This document shows, piece by piece, positions 26,584-36,959 of a stretch of 64,000 nucleotides of DNA. The position numbers and the translations under genes are program-made. The stretch comes from Psychrobacillus faecigallinarum (GTDB lineage Bacteria; Bacillota; Bacilli; Bacillales_A; Planococcaceae). The stretch is taken from contig NZ_JACSQO010000001.1 in the NCBI RefSeq assembly GCF_014836595.1, forward strand, positions 496,001 to 560,000, read 5' to 3'. Position 1 is the first letter of the stretch; every line of letters begins with the position of its first letter. The notes below the pieces were generated by a model that did not search any database, had not been told where the DNA came from, and saw only the letters and a list, made by a program, of their open reading frames with translations.

Positions 26584-26940
26584 CTTGAGACCTTTGTTAA
26601 TGTTACAATTAGATTTCAATTTGTAGGTAAATATAGTCAAAAAAACTAAATAATTATCGATTTTTCAGTTTTTTTGGTATTTTATGCTCCCTTACAAAAG
26701 GACTATACCCCTTATTTCTACACATTCATTCAAATCTCCTGCTTTAAAATCGATTAAGAGAAAATTTTTACAGTAAAGTCTATTTTCAACCAATAAATTG
26801 AACATTTCGTGATATTGCTCTGATTATTTAAACTATTTTTCATTAATTTCCTTCAATATATGTCATTTACTAGCATTTAAAAGAGAGTATTTAGCATCAT
26901 ACAGGGACAGGTATCCGTTATATTTTAAATAGTAGACTGG

Positions 26941-27045
26941 ATTTCCGCTTTCCGAGGAGTGAGCGATATGCCATCACCGTCGCTTCCGCGTCAGATGATG
27001 GCATATCTGTCTCACTCATCCCACTGAGGCCCCGCCTGTCGCTAC
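26941..27045. repeat. Dispersed palindromic element, copy 2
   Basis: Within the 729-base gap between ftsE and the 2'-5' ligase-like gene. Inner arms GAGTGAGCGATATGCCATCA and TGATGGCATATCTGTCTCACTC can pair over about 20 bases; the flanks CCGCTTTCCGAGG and ATCCCACTGAGGC, and the loop CACCGTCGCTTCCGCG, match the copies at 51806 and 52041. Outside this element and the ftsE promoter the gap is AT-rich with no gene I can support. Confidence 0.8.
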
Positions 27046-27257
27046 AATTAATAATTAATGGATGCTTTTGAATAATTTCAAACTCAAAATCTTAGTTCCT
27101 GAAAATGCTCTCATTCTTAAGTTGTGTGTCATTGATCGATTTTAAATATATACTTTGAATTCATGTAGTACTTACTTCATTTATTTCTTATCTTTTAAGA
27201 AGGCTGTTTTATTTCTGCTAAAATTATTTAAACGGAGAAAAATAGGAGTGGATTAGA

Positions 27258-27809
27258 ATGAAAGTAGAGTATTTTATAGGAATTGTCCCACCAGAAGAAT
27301 ATTTAGAACGAATTGAGCATTTTCAACGTAAATGGATTAACCAATTAGGTGTTGAGCCACATATTACTTTGAAAGCACAAGGGGGATTAACCGCAGATAA
27401 AAAGTGGATAGACAAAGTACAAAGAGCGTGTAAGGATTTTAAGTCTTTTCAAGTGTCATTAGATAAGCCAAAGTATTTTGGAGATAACATTTTATATTTG
27501 AGTGTTCGCTCAAATAGTTTACACGAATTGCATCAAAAAATAGTAAAAGAGGTTTCACCATCAGAAGTCTTAATACAACAGTATTTTGAACTCGATGACT
27601 TTGTAGCTCACTTAACTCTTGGGAAAGCACAGTATGGTGGAAACGTTTCTACTGGGCTCTCAAAAAAAGAACTAAAAGAAATGGAAAGATTAGCAGATAT
27701 AGAATTGACACCATACCCTCAATTTGAAGTTAATTTTATTAGAGTTTATGAATTAAACAATGAAAAGCAAAGATATGAAAAATATTTAGATATTTCTTTA
27801 AGCAATTGA
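27258..27809 (+). CDS. 2'-5' RNA ligase / cyclic phosphodiesterase-like protein (2H family)
   Basis: 183 residues with both HxT motifs of the 2H superfamily: HITL at about residue 35 and HLTL at about 119. Members cleave or join 2',5' or cyclic phosphodiester bonds in RNA or nucleotides; the bacterial substrates are mostly unknown. ATG start with AGGAG about 8 bases upstream. It stands alone, transcribed against its neighbours, and is an insertion in the ftsE-cccB order. Confidence 0.8.
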   Translation: MKVEYFIGIVPPEEYLERIEHFQRKWINQLGVEPHITLKAQGGLTADKKWIDKVQRACKDFKSFQVSLDKPKYFGDNILYLSVRSNSLHELHQKIVKEVSPSEVLIQQYFELDDFVAHLTLGKAQYGGNVSTGLSKKELKEMERLADIELTPYPQFEVNFIRVYELNNEKQRYEKYLDISLSN

Positions 27810-27876
27810 CCTCTCAAAAATTAGTTTTACATATGTACTACTAAATATTTTTTTCTACATTCTTTTCTTATCATTC

Positions 27877-27909
27877 AAAAAAGCAGCTACTTTTACAAGT
27901 AGCTGCTTT
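27877..27909 (-). terminator. Terminator of cccB
   Basis: AAGCAGCTACTT (27881-27892) pairs with AAGTAGCTGCTT (27897-27908) around a four-base loop; six A at 27877-27882 give the U tract on the minus strand. Confidence 0.85.
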
Positions 27910-27920
27910 CGTTCAATCGA

Positions 27921-28271
27921 TTATTTTTTCTCAGCTAACCATGCAGCAACTGCTTCTGCTTCTTCACCTTGAATGATTTTTGGTGGCATTGCGCCTTGTC
28001 CATTTAAAATAACATTTAAGATTTCATCTTCAGATAAGCGAGAGCCTACATCAGCAATTGCTGGGAAGCTACCTTGTCCTTCTAAGTTTCCACCATGACA
28101 AGTAATACATTTAGAATTGACAATCTTCTCTGCATCTACAGAAGCAGTTTCAGAAGAACCAGTCGATCCATCATCAGTTGTTGAAGTGTCTTTTGCTTCA
28201 TCGTCTCCACCACCACAAGCAGCAAGCATTAGACCTGCTCCAAAGATGACAGCTAGTAATTTTTTGTTCAT
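27921..28271 (-). CDS. cccB: Cytochrome c-551, lipoprotein
   Basis: 116 residues. Lipobox LAAC puts the lipid anchor on Cys19; an Asp/Ser/Thr-rich linker follows; then one c-type haem site CITCH (55-59) and a Met ligand at about 95 in GAMPPKI. It is a small electron carrier on the outer face of the membrane. The ATG at 28271 is chosen because GGGAGG lies about 8 bases upstream; an in-frame start 21 bases earlier would put extra residues before the signal peptide. Confidence 0.9.
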   Translation of the reverse strand: MNKKLLAVIFGAGLMLAACGGGDDEAKDTSTTDDGSTGSSETASVDAEKIVNSKCITCHGGNLEGQGSFPAIADVGSRLSEDEILNVILNGQGAMPPKIIQGEEAEAVAAWLAEKK

Positions 28272-28321
28272 TAATTTAACCTCCCTCAACATTATGGAAT
28301 TGCAATCTTATTATACCAAAT

Positions 28322-29197
28322 TTAGTACCTTTTAAAACCTTCTCCTAATACCTCATAGGCATCAGAAACTATGACAAACGCAGTGGGGTCAATGATTTGG
28401 ACTACTTGTTTCAGCTTTGTGAACTCTGTTTGATAGGCCACCACCATAAGGATAGATTTCTCTTCATTGGTATATCCGCCATAGGCAGGAAGCTTCGTCA
28501 CACCTCGATCAATCTCCTTATATATAGCTTCCCTTATTTCATCCTGTTTATTCGTAATTATATAAATCATTTTAGATTGGCTAAATCCTAGCTGCACGAT
28601 ATCTATCGTTTTTGTTGTAACAAATAACCCAATCAACGCGTATAAAGCCTTTTCTATATCAAATACTACTGCTGCACTCAGTACAATTAAGCCATCGATA
28701 AGTAAAACACTTCTTCCTAATGAAAAACCTGTGTACTTTGTGATAATTTGAGCAGCTAGATCCGTTCCACCTGTGGAAGCACCACCTCTGAAGACAATTC
28801 CTAATCCAAGCCCTACTGTGATTCCACCGAACAAAGCGCCTAACAATGGATTATATGTCCATGGTTCCCAGCTTGCTGTTAATAAGACAACAGCTGGTAG
28901 CACTAAGGTTCCTACTAATGATTTGATACCAAACCTTGCTCCAAGAAATATTAAACCTGCTATAAATAATGGAATATTGAAAGCATATTGAACAAGTCCT
29001 GGCTCCCAGCCAAATACTCCTGTTAATATCGTACTTATTCCACTAACTCCCCCGGAGGCTACTTGGTTCGGCAATAAAAATACGTTAAAGCCAAGAGCTA
29101 TTATTGCTGCTCCTATTATGACGTAAAAATAATCTCTCGCTTGTACCATCCATGGAGCCATTTCTTTATGAACTCTATTATTTGTCGTTGTAGTCAT
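28322..29197 (-). CDS. yvjA: YitT family membrane protein, YvjA-like
   Basis: 291 residues: five to six transmembrane helices (about 20-180, DUF161) with the family motifs LLPNQVASGGVSGIST and RGGASTGGTDLAAQIITKYTG, and a soluble C-terminal DUF2179 domain (about 205-285). Function unproven. Named YvjA because B. subtilis carries such a gene next to cccB and ftsE. Confidence 0.82.
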   Translation of the reverse strand: MTTTTNNRVHKEMAPWMVQARDYFYVIIGAAIIALGFNVFLLPNQVASGGVSGISTILTGVFGWEPGLVQYAFNIPLFIAGLIFLGARFGIKSLVGTLVLPAVVLLTASWEPWTYNPLLGALFGGITVGLGLGIVFRGGASTGGTDLAAQIITKYTGFSLGRSVLLIDGLIVLSAAVVFDIEKALYALIGLFVTTKTIDIVQLGFSQSKMIYIITNKQDEIREAIYKEIDRGVTKLPAYGGYTNEEKSILMVVAYQTEFTKLKQVVQIIDPTAFVIVSDAYEVLGEGFKRY

Positions 29198-29337
29198 CGT
29201 AATTCCTCTTTCATGTAAATACTTTTATTCAACCTGAAATAGTATAACAACAGAAGACATTTTTGTGAACTTCAGCAAGATGACGTATTAATAGATTGAT
29301 TTGATTAGTATGTACTATATAGTTAAATAAAATCATA

Positions 29338-29378
29338 CATAAAAACTGCGTTTCTAAAATTAATTAGATACGCAGTTT
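29338..29378 (-). terminator. Terminator of the chemoreceptor gene
   Basis: AAACTGCGT (29343-29351) pairs with ACGCAGTTT (29370-29378), with a further TCTAA/TTAGA pairing inside; A run at the left edge is the U tract. Confidence 0.8.
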
Positions 29379-29390
29379 AAACATAATAGA

Positions 29391-30854
29391 TTAGTTATTA
29401 ATGGACTGTGCTTCCTTATAGGTTTCCTCAATATAATCGGCAATGGCTAGCTGATCCTCTGTAATATTTACTAGTGTCGCATTTAGTTCCTCCACAGTTG
29501 CCGTACTTTCCTCGATAATTGCAGCAAACTCAGTAGTGCTTATGTTAATTTCTTCACTGTTTTTTGCAATCGTATCAATCTCTTTTAAATAGATTGCCAA
29601 CGACTGTTGAAGTGAGCTCATCGTTTCAAATAGATTTTTGAACGATTTGTTAGATTGTTCAGCTGTTTCTGACTGATTGTGAATTTGTGCTAAACCTATT
29701 TCAAGCTTTTGCAGAGCTGCCTCATTAAACTTGTTGACATTGTTTAGATTATCATCTATTTTCTCTACCGTTTGATTGGTTACACCAGCTAGTTTTCGTA
29801 TTTCTTCAGCTACTACTGCAAATCCCTTACCGTGTTCTCCAGCGCGTGCAGCTTCAATAGATGCATTTAATGCTAAAAGATTTGTTTGCTCTGTAATTTG
29901 ACGAATGTCACTGGCAAACTGATTTGTTTCAGTAATTTTTTCAAAAAGATTTTGAAACGTTTGGTTTAATTCCTCGAAAAAGATTGTAAATTGATTAATG
30001 TCTTTCGTCATTTCCTCCATAACCAGTGACCCATCTGAAGCGTTTTTTCCTGCTACTTCTGCCTTCTGAACTATCGACTCTAAGTTAATAGCCATTTCTT
30101 TCACTGAGCTAGATGTAGCTTCTGTATTATGGACAATATCAGCTACATTGTCAGCTTGACGTTGAGCCCCGCTACTGACTTCCCCTACTGCAATAAGCAT
30201 TTCCTGTTGAGCTATATTAGCAGATTGTGTACTTTGACGAATTTGTTCTAAATTTGAAGTAATGATATGTACTGCATTTTCCAATTTATCGTTAAGAAGG
30301 CTGTCTTCTTTAGCTTTAAGAGCGGCTTCACCCATTAATCTTTCTACATTTGAGAACAAAGACTTACTTTGAGTAACCTGTAAATAGATACCCAATGCCA
30401 TTATAAAATGTATAAAGAACACATTTACTGTTTGCCCATCAAATAAGTTTGGCTCATCCCTTATAACATTTATAGACATGGCAATAATTGATAAAACAAA
30501 ACCATATACAAAAACGAAACGATCATTATGGATACTACTTAATATAAGGACGAAGAATGCTAAAATAATTGTCGCTATACTGATTACATTGAAATAAGCT
30601 GTACTACCTGCAGTAATTGCGGTAGCCAATATAATAATATAAGGAAACATTTTGGCAATATTCATCGATTTTCTAGCTAAATAGTAAAAAATAAAAGAAG
30701 CAACAAAGGGTATACCTATTGAAATAATAATTGCAGTTTTCGCTTGCATCATAACTTGCACTAATAGCCCTAATCCAGCTGCTAATGCATAAGCAATATA
30801 AAGTATGGTATTTTTTCTTAATAGATCTTTCTGCTTCAACTCATTAATATTCAT
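29391..30854 (-). CDS. Methyl-accepting chemotaxis-type protein with six-helix membrane domain
   Basis: 487 residues. The N-terminal 165 residues form about six transmembrane helices with almost no outside loops and no HAMP; the rest is a receptor signalling coiled coil whose hairpin tip reads [26 protein letters not shown]. It should pass signals to CheA/CheW, and the membrane-only sensor suggests sensing in or near the membrane (family inference). ATG at 30854 is preferred: GGAG lies 8 bases upstream; a GTG at 30887 lacks one. Confidence 0.88.
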   Translation of the reverse strand: MNINELKQKDLLRKNTILYIAYALAAGLGLLVQVMMQAKTAIIISIGIPFVASFIFYYLARKSMNIAKMFPYIIILATAITAGSTAYFNVISIATIILAFFVLILSSIHNDRFVFVYGFVLSIIAMSINVIRDEPNLFDGQTVNVFFIHFIMALGIYLQVTQSKSLFSNVERLMGEAALKAKEDSLLNDKLENAVHIITSNLEQIRQSTQSANIAQQEMLIAVGEVSSGAQRQADNVADIVHNTEATSSSVKEMAINLESIVQKAEVAGKNASDGSLVMEEMTKDINQFTIFFEELNQTFQNLFEKITETNQFASDIRQITEQTNLLALNASIEAARAGEHGKGFAVVAEEIRKLAGVTNQTVEKIDDNLNNVNKFNEAALQKLEIGLAQIHNQSETAEQSNKSFKNLFETMSSLQQSLAIYLKEIDTIAKNSEEINISTTEFAAIIEESTATVEELNATLVNITEDQLAIADYIEETYKEAQSINN

Positions 30855-30889
30855 TTCCTTTTCTCCATTCCCATTATGAAATAACACAT

Positions 30890-30929
30890 AAAAACTCCCA
30901 TGTAATTGTATTATAACATGGGAGTTTTT
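30890..30929 (-). terminator. Terminator of prfB
   Basis: AAAACTCCCATGT (30891-30903) pairs with ACATGGGAGTTTT (30916-30928). It lies 9 bases past the prfB stop. Confidence 0.82.
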
Positions 30930-30937
30930 ACCGTCTA

Positions 30938-32042
30938 TTAATTTATTTTGGAGCGTAAGTAAGCATGAATGAATGGGTCTATTTCACCATCTACAACCGC
31001 ATGGACGTTTCCACTTTCCTCATTCGTACGGTGGTCTTTAACCATTGAGTATGGATGAAATACATAAGATCGAATTTGACTACCCCATCCGATTTCTTTT
31101 TGCTCTCCACGAATCTCAGCAAGCTGTGCTTCCTGTTCTTCAATTTTTAATTGGTATAGCTTAGATTTTAAAAGCTTCATTGCGTGTTCACGGTTTTTAA
31201 TCTGTGAACGCTCCGTTTGACAAGTTACTACTGTGTTGGTCGGCAAGTGAGTAATTCGAACTGCTGAGTCAGTTGTATTGATATGCTGACCACCGGCACC
31301 TGTTGCACGGTACGTATCTATTTTTAAATCTTCTGTACGAATTTCAATTTCTATTTCATCATTAAACTCTGGCATAACCTCACACGAAACAAATGATGTA
31401 TGACGGCGACCAGATGAATCGAAAGGAGATATACGGACAAGACGATGAACGCCTTTTTCTGCTTTTAAGTAACCGTAAGCATTATGACCCTTAATCAGTA
31501 AGGTAACGGATTTAATACCAGCCTCATCGCCAGGTAAGTAATCAATTGTCTCAACCTTAAAGCCGCGTTTATCTGCCCAACGCTGATACATACGTAGAAG
31601 GATGGAACCCCAGTCCTGTGATTCTGTTCCACCCGCACCAGGATGCAATTCTAAAATAGCATTGTGCTTATCATATTCTTCACTTAGTAATAATTGAAGT
31701 TCAAATTCTTCTAGAGCAGTAGTGAATTCTTTTAACTCTTTTCCAAGCTCTTCTTGTAATTCTTCATCTGGCTCTTCTTTCAATAATTCAAGAGTCATTT
31801 CCAGATTTTCTTGTGTAGATACAAGATTATAATATTGTTCAACAATTCCTTTTAAACCATTTAACTCATTAATAACCTTTTGAGCTCCTTGAGAATCATC
31901 CCAAAAATCCGGGAAAGTCATTAACTCCTCTAATTCCTGAATACGAACCTCTTTGTTTTCTAAGTCAAAGAGACCCCCTAAAGTCTTTTAACTTACCGGC
32001 TGTACGGTCTAATTCATTTCTTACAACTGAAATTTCTATCAT
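30938..32042 (-). CDS. prfB: Peptide chain release factor 2, programmed +1 frameshift
   Basis: RF2, 367 residues after frameshifting. The first 25 codons from ATG at 32042 end in an in-frame TGA (31967-31965); the reading then moves +1 to GAC and continues 342 codons. Domain 3 carries the GGQ tripeptide in [12 protein letters not shown] and the stop-recognition SPF in [11 protein letters not shown]2 reads UGA and UAA; its own level sets how often the ribosome shifts, the classical autoregulation. It follows secA after 25 bases. Confidence 0.96.
31964..31979 (-). promoter_or_regulatory. RF2 +1 frameshift signal
   Basis: On the minus strand an internal Shine-Dalgarno-like AGGGGG (31979-31974) precedes CTTTGAC (31970-31964), the standard CUU UGA C slip site. 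Confidence 0.95.
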
Positions 32043-32067
32043 TTTTTTGTTCCTCCGAATATCTCTA

Positions 32068-34578
32068 TTATCTAACTGCACCATGACAGTTTTTAAACTT
32101 TTCTCCGCTACCACATGGACATGGCTCATTGCGACCTACATTGGCCTGCTTGCGAACTGGTTTTTTCTTAACAGGACCGCCTTCTTCTTTTGGATTCACA
32201 GCTTGCCCTTTAGCTACCTCTTCACGCTCCAGGTTGTTGCGAATTTCTGCTTTCATAGCATACTTCGCTACATCCTCTTGGATAGCCTCTACCATGGATT
32301 CGAACATGGCGAACCCTTCACTTTGGTATTCACGAAGTGGATCATTTTGTCCATATGCACGTAAGTGAATACCTTGACGAAGCTGATCCATCGCATCGAT
32401 ATGATCAATCCATTTAGAGTCAATTGAACGAAGTAAAACAACTTTTTCGAACTCGCGCATGCGCTCAGCAGTCATTTCCGCTTCTTTTGCATCATAGAAG
32501 CTAATTACTTCATCTTTAATTTTCTCAATAACTTCATCCTGAGAAATATTTTCTAACATTGCTTGAGTGATGACACCTTCTGGAAGCAGATTAGCTTGAA
32601 CATAATCCTCTATTGCCTTGTAGTTCCACTCTGCTTTATTTTCTGCATTTGTATGAGCAGTAACTAAACGCTCAATAGCAGCAAAGATCATAGTCTCCAC
32701 TAAAGCACGCATATTTTCTGTTTCCAATACTTCGTTACGTTCTTTGTATATAATTTCACGTTGCTGACGCAAAACATCATCATATTGTAACAGACGTTTA
32801 CGAGAATCGAAGTTGTTACCCTCTACACGTTTTTGAGCAGATTCCACTGCACGGGATACCATTTTAGATTGGATAGGCTGTGAATCGTCCATTCCAAGCT
32901 TAGACATCATAGTGCGCATATTGTCTGAACCAAATCGACGCATCAATTCATCTTCCATAGAAAGATAGAATTGAGTCACACCAGGATCCCCTTGACGTCC
33001 AGAACGTCCTCGTAGCTGATTATCAATACGACGCGACTCATGACGCTCTGTACCAATTACTGCTAACCCACCAGCATCTAAAACTCCGTCTCCAAGCTTG
33101 ATATCTGTACCACGCCCAGCCATGTTAGTGGCAATTGTTACAGAACCAAGATGTCCTGCAGTTGCGATAATTTCTGCTTCATGCTCATGGTTTTTTGCAT
33201 TTAATACATTATGCTTGATACCATGCTTTGTTAACAGCTTTGAAATAATTTCAGAAGTCTCAATCGCAACAGTACCTATTAAAACTGGTTGTCCATTTTT
33301 ATGACGTTCTGCTATATCAGCTGCAACCGCTTCGAATTTTCCATTCATGGATGCATAGATTAAATCTGGACGATCATCTCTAGCAATCGGTTTATTCGTT
33401 GGAATAGCAATAACATTCATATTATAAATATTACGGAATTCCTCTTCCTCTGTTTTAGCAGTACCTGTCATCCCTGACAGCTTGTCATACATACGGAAAA
33501 AGTTTTGGAAGGTAATCGTGGCCATTGTCATCGATTCATTTTGTACTTCTAAGCCTTCCTTAGCCTCAATCGCTTGATGCAATCCGTCACTATAACGACG
33601 GCCCTTCATTAGTCGTCCGGTGAAGGAGTCAACGATGACTACGTCACCATCTTGCACAACATAATCAACATCTAAATGCATGGAAACGTGTGCTTTTAGA
33701 GATTGGTTGATCGCATGATTCAATCGAACATGAGTTAAGTCGAATAAGTTCTCGATATGGAAAGCTTTTTCTACTTTTTCAACTCCTGTGTCAGTCAAAG
33801 TTACACCTTTAGTTGACTCTTCATACGTATAATCTTCTTCTTTATTCAAAGTGCGAACAAATGCGTTTGCTTGCTTGTAAAGTGCAGCAGCCTTGTTTGC
33901 TTGTCCGGAAATGATTAAAGGCGTTCTCGCTTCATCGATTAAGATGGAGTCAACCTCATCTATTACGGCATAGTGAAGCGGACGTTGTACTTTTTCTTCC
34001 TTGTACAACACCATATTATCTCTAAGATAATCAAATCCTAGCTCATTGTTTGTGGAATACGTAACATCAGCAGCATATGCTTCACGCTTTTCATCTTTAG
34101 AAAGAGAATTTAAATTTAGTCCAACAGATAGACCTAAGAAATTATATAGTTTACCCATTTCCGCAGCATCACGGCTAGACAGGTATTCATTTACTGTTAC
34201 TACGTGGACTCCTTGTCCTGTTAGGGCATTTAAATAAACAGACATAGTAGACGTTAGGGTTTTACCTTCCCCAGTTTTCATCTCTGCAATATTCCCCTCA
34301 TGCAGTGCTGCTGCACCCATGATTTGCACTCGGAATGGATACAAACCTAGTACTCGTTTAGCTCCCTCACGCGCAACGGCAAATGCCTCTGGTAAAAGCT
34401 GATCTAAAGTCTCACCCTTAGAGAACCTTTCACGGAATTCCTCCGTTTTTGCGCTTAGTGCATCATCAGTAAGAGCTTCCATTTCACTAGCCAATGCTTC
34501 TACTTTATCAGCGATTTTTTCTAATCGTTTTAAATCACGTTTATTTAAATCGAACACTTTATTAAGAACATTAAGCAT
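32068..34578 (-). CDS. secA: Preprotein translocase ATPase SecA
   Basis: 836 residues, the usual length. Walker A in [12 protein letters not shown] near residue 100, [19 protein letters not shown], the helicase motif [14 protein letters not shown], and the C-terminal zinc motif [13 protein letters not shown] that contacts SecB-like partners and lipid. It drives protein export through SecYEG. ATG start; sits between hpf and prfB as in B. subtilis. Confidence 0.98.
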   Translation of the reverse strand: MLNVLNKVFDLNKRDLKRLEKIADKVEALASEMEALTDDALSAKTEEFRERFSKGETLDQLLPEAFAVAREGAKRVLGLYPFRVQIMGAAALHEGNIAEMKTGEGKTLTSTMSVYLNALTGQGVHVVTVNEYLSSRDAAEMGKLYNFLGLSVGLNLNSLSKDEKREAYAADVTYSTNNELGFDYLRDNMVLYKEEKVQRPLHYAVIDEVDSILIDEARTPLIISGQANKAAALYKQANAFVRTLNKEEDYTYEESTKGVTLTDTGVEKVEKAFHIENLFDLTHVRLNHAINQSLKAHVSMHLDVDYVVQDGDVVIVDSFTGRLMKGRRYSDGLHQAIEAKEGLEVQNESMTMATITFQNFFRMYDKLSGMTGTAKTEEEEFRNIYNMNVIAIPTNKPIARDDRPDLIYASMNGKFEAVAADIAERHKNGQPVLIGTVAIETSEIISKLLTKHGIKHNVLNAKNHEHEAEIIATAGHLGSVTIATNMAGRGTDIKLGDGVLDAGGLAVIGTERHESRRIDNQLRGRSGRQGDPGVTQFYLSMEDELMRRFGSDNMRTMMSKLGMDDSQPIQSKMVSRAVESAQKRVEGNNFDSRKRLLQYDDVLRQQREIIYKERNEVLETENMRALVETMIFAAIERLVTAHTNAENKAEWNYKAIEDYVQANLLPEGVITQAMLENISQDEVIEKIKDEVISFYDAKEAEMTAERMREFEKVVLLRSIDSKWIDHIDAMDQLRQGIHLRAYGQNDPLREYQSEGFAMFESMVEAIQEDVAKYAMKAEIRNNLEREEVAKGQAVNPKEEGGPVKKKPVRKQANVGRNEPCPCGSGEKFKNCHGAVR

Positions 34579-34658
34579 TTATATTCACTTCCCATTTAGT
34601 CTTACTCTCCATTTTACCATTCGTTACATACTCACGCAAATGAGGTGAGCCATAAATA

Positions 34659-34694
34659 CAAAAACTCTTCTCCATGAAAAGAGAAGAGTTTTTG
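34659..34694 (-). terminator. Terminator between hpf and secA
   Basis: AAAAACTCTTCTC (34660-34672) pairs with GAGAAGAGTTTTT (34681-34693). It ends the hpf message, so secA needs its own promoter. Confidence 0.87.
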
Positions 34695-34743
34695 TCACTT
34701 TATGTCGATATGCTTAATTTAGTTGTAATTTTTATTGGTATAA

Positions 34744-35301
34744 TTAATTTGTTTCGATTAAACCGTATTTTCCGTCCTTACGTTTATAGACGATATGAGT
34801 ACCATTTGAATCAGCATCAGTAAAGATAAAGAAGCTGTGACCAAGCATATTCATCTGTAATACTGCTTCTTCCTGATCCATTGGTTTTAAATCAAACTGT
34901 TTTGTACGGACGATATTGTACTCGTCTTCCTCTGAAAGAGAAACTGGAGCATCCGGTGGATCGATAGCAGCAAAATATGCTCCTACTCCCTCACGCTCAC
35001 GGCTTTTACGATTTACTTTAGTTTTATATTTTCGAATTTGACGCTCTAATTTATCTACTATAAGATCAATAGCGGCATACATATCAGTATGACGTTCTTC
35101 CGCTCTTAAAGTTAAATTCTTCATCGGGATTGTTACTTCGACCTTAGTTTGTTTGTCATTGTACACTTTTAAGTTGACGTTTGCAGTCGCTTGAATTTCT
35201 TCGTTAAAGTAACGACCGACTTTTTCGACCTTACCTTCAACGTACTCACGAATTGCAGGAGTCACCTCAATGTTTTCTCCACGAATGTTAAAGTTTAGCA
35301 T
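34744..35301 (-). CDS. hpf: Ribosome hibernation promoting factor, long form
   Basis: 185 residues: an N-terminal S30AE domain (about 1-100; MLNFNIRGENIEVTPAIREYVEGKVEKV), a linker, and a C-terminal dimerisation domain (about 128-183; VRTKQFDLKPMDQEEAVLQMNMLGHSFF). The long form dimerises 70S ribosomes into 100S particles in stationary phase. ATG with GGAGGAG upstream. Confidence 0.95.
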   Translation of the reverse strand: MLNFNIRGENIEVTPAIREYVEGKVEKVGRYFNEEIQATANVNLKVYNDKQTKVEVTIPMKNLTLRAEERHTDMYAAIDLIVDKLERQIRKYKTKVNRKSREREGVGAYFAAIDPPDAPVSLSEEDEYNIVRTKQFDLKPMDQEEAVLQMNMLGHSFFIFTDADSNGTHIVYKRKDGKYGLIETN

Positions 35302-35382
35302 GTAAACTCCTCCTTTAATTTAACTCTATATAATATTTCAACATTTCCTTTTAAATATCCTTCTTTTCGTAAAATAAAATAA

Positions 35383-35790
35383 TTATTTTTTGTCGAATCT
35401 TGACACATTTTTGGTTTTTAATTCCATTTCTTTTCGACTTCGTACTTTAAGGTCATTTACGATTTTTTGCTCGTTATTTTGATCCTCGCTCAGTCGCACT
35501 CCGTATTCGAAGCCATTGACATTTTTCTTAGACCACACGAGCTCCCCAATCATGCTAAGTGGTGTCTCATCAATGATAAAATTCACTTCTATCACTTTTA
35601 ATAGCTCAATTACAATAGAAAGCTCTGTAATTATCCTTAAGCCATTGGGACTTATATCTATGATTTGACACTTCCCTTTATTCGAGAATTCTGTAGGGCG
35701 GTCACCTCCCGTGTCCTTTATTAAACGAAATGTTGCCTCACAAGGTTCACCGAAAGTGTATCGAAAATATTCATTTCTCTTATACTGCAT
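35383..35790 (-). CDS. PilZ domain protein
   Basis: 135 residues. The second c-di-GMP motif, DISPNGLRI (D-x-S-x-x-G), is intact. The first motif reads KRNEYFR near the start: the Arg normally opening RxxxR is Asn6, with an Arg one place earlier, so nucleotide binding may be weakened or altered. A charged C-terminal tail follows. Start is the ATG at 35790, seven bases from a G-rich ribosome site; an upstream start would add residues with no homologous look. Confidence 0.78.
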   Translation of the reverse strand: MQYKRNEYFRYTFGEPCEATFRLIKDTGGDRPTEFSNKGKCQIIDISPNGLRIITELSIVIELLKVIEVNFIIDETPLSMIGELVWSKKNVNGFEYGVRLSEDQNNEQKIVNDLKVRSRKEMELKTKNVSRFDKK

Positions 35791-36040
35791 AGTAATTCCC
35801 CCCACATGCACCAATATTAACCTATTTCTATCCCTCCATTATGACTAACGGAAGAATAATTATCAAGAAATTAATAGTGCTCAAACTCCATATTGTAGTT
35901 ATAGAGTGGAAGTTATTATTAGCCTATATACCTCTCTTTAGTTATCTTAAAACCACCGCATAATTATTCAAACTACAAAAGGTTCAAAAGCGCTTATGCT
36001 GATGGTCATTCGCTGTAGCACCGTATATTTTATTTAGTAA

Positions 36041-36077
36041 TAAAAAAATACCTTATCGCACTATACGATAAGGTATC
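36041..36077 (-). terminator. Terminator of the NlpC/P60 gene
   Basis: ATACCTTATCG (36048-36058) pairs with CGATAAGGTAT (36066-36076) around a seven-base loop; seven A at 36042-36048 are the U tract. Confidence 0.88.
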
Positions 36078-36089
36078 TGGGTATATGTT

Positions 36090-36584
36090 TTATTTATTTG
36101 CTGTCATTGTTACATCTGCGACTCTTTTTGCTCCAACAAAGCGTTTGCCCCAATAATAAGGATCACTTAACTTATCTACCTTCACGCCTTTAGAAGTCGA
36201 TGAATGAATAAATTTTCCATCCCCAATGTATATTCCAACATGTGAAATGCCTTTACCAGATGTATTAAAGAAAACAAGATCTCCTGAAGCCAGGTTATCT
36301 TTTTCAACTTTAGAACCAGTTGCATACATACCTGCGGATGATCTTGGAAGATTAATGCCTAAATCATCAAATACGTAGCCTACAAAGCCTGAACAATCGA
36401 ATCCAGCAGTTGTAGTTCCGCCTCCGCGATATTTAATACCTATTAAGTTTTTAGCGGTTGCTACTAATTCAGATGAATCTATTGAGCTAGAAGCTTCGGT
36501 GCTTGCTGCAAATGGAAGTGTGACTAAAAGCATGGATAAAATTATTATACCAATGACTTTTTGCGATATAGACTTCAAGTTCAT
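36090..36584 (-). CDS. Secreted NlpC/P60 (C40) peptidoglycan endopeptidase
   Basis: 164 residues: signal peptide (1-31) and one NlpC/P60 domain. Catalytic Cys64 in GFDCSGFVGYVF, the His in GISHVGIYIGDG and the following His in FIHSST are present. Such enzymes cut the stem peptide (D-Glu-mDAP or similar) of peptidoglycan. It has no wall-binding domain, so it is a short form. A triple WalR-type box lies about 75 bases upstream, which fits control by the essential WalKR system. Confidence 0.88.
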   Translation of the reverse strand: MNLKSISQKVIGIIILSMLLVTLPFAASTEASSSIDSSELVATAKNLIGIKYRGGGTTTAGFDCSGFVGYVFDDLGINLPRSSAGMYATGSKVEKDNLASGDLVFFNTSGKGISHVGIYIGDGKFIHSSTSKGVKVDKLSDPYYWGKRFVGAKRVADVTMTANK

Positions 36585-36658
36585 GTAGTTCCTCCGACGT
36601 CATAAATTTTCTGAAAACTTAACTGAATTCATCTTATCACTTTTTAAACCTTTTTTAT

Positions 36659-36686
36659 TTTACAGTTATGTAACAATTTCATTACA
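36659..36686 (-). promoter_or_regulatory. Triple WalR (YycF) box upstream of the NlpC/P60 gene
   Basis: On the minus strand three half-sites follow at an 11-base pitch: TGTAAT, five bases, TGTTAC, five bases, TGTAAA. The WalR consensus is two TGTWAH half-sites spaced by five. A -10-like TAAGAT lies at 36636-36631. The 375-base gap also holds the hairpin at 36757; nothing else is evident in it. Confidence 0.7.
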
Positions 36687-36756
36687 AAGAACGTCTAATG
36701 TAACAGAGCTTTTTTCATTGGAATTATGGACAACCCTTGGTATAAAGGGATTTATT

Positions 36757-36790
36757 TAAAAAAACATCGACAAAAGTCGATGTTTTTCAT
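36757..36790 (-). terminator. Hairpin terminator downstream of the chemoreceptor gene
   Basis: AACATCGAC pairs with GTCGATGTT around AAAA, flanked by A and T runs on both sides, about 170 bases past the receptor stop; either strand could use it. Confidence 0.7.
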
Positions 36791-36959
36791 TATAAATATT
36801 TTGAAATCTTTTTAAAATAGATATTGGGACAATTATCATAAATTAAGTTCAAAGAGCATATGAAAAATTTTTATCACTAGAAGGTGCAATCTGAAAAAAT
36901 TTAACAAACTATTTACCTATATACTTTTAAGTCATATTTTAATCTCATATACATGATTT

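Noticed and set aside
30938..31921. prfB read as a truncated gene or pseudogene
   Set aside because: The missing N-terminus is supplied by the upstream frame through a standard +1 frameshift site, giving a full-length RF2.
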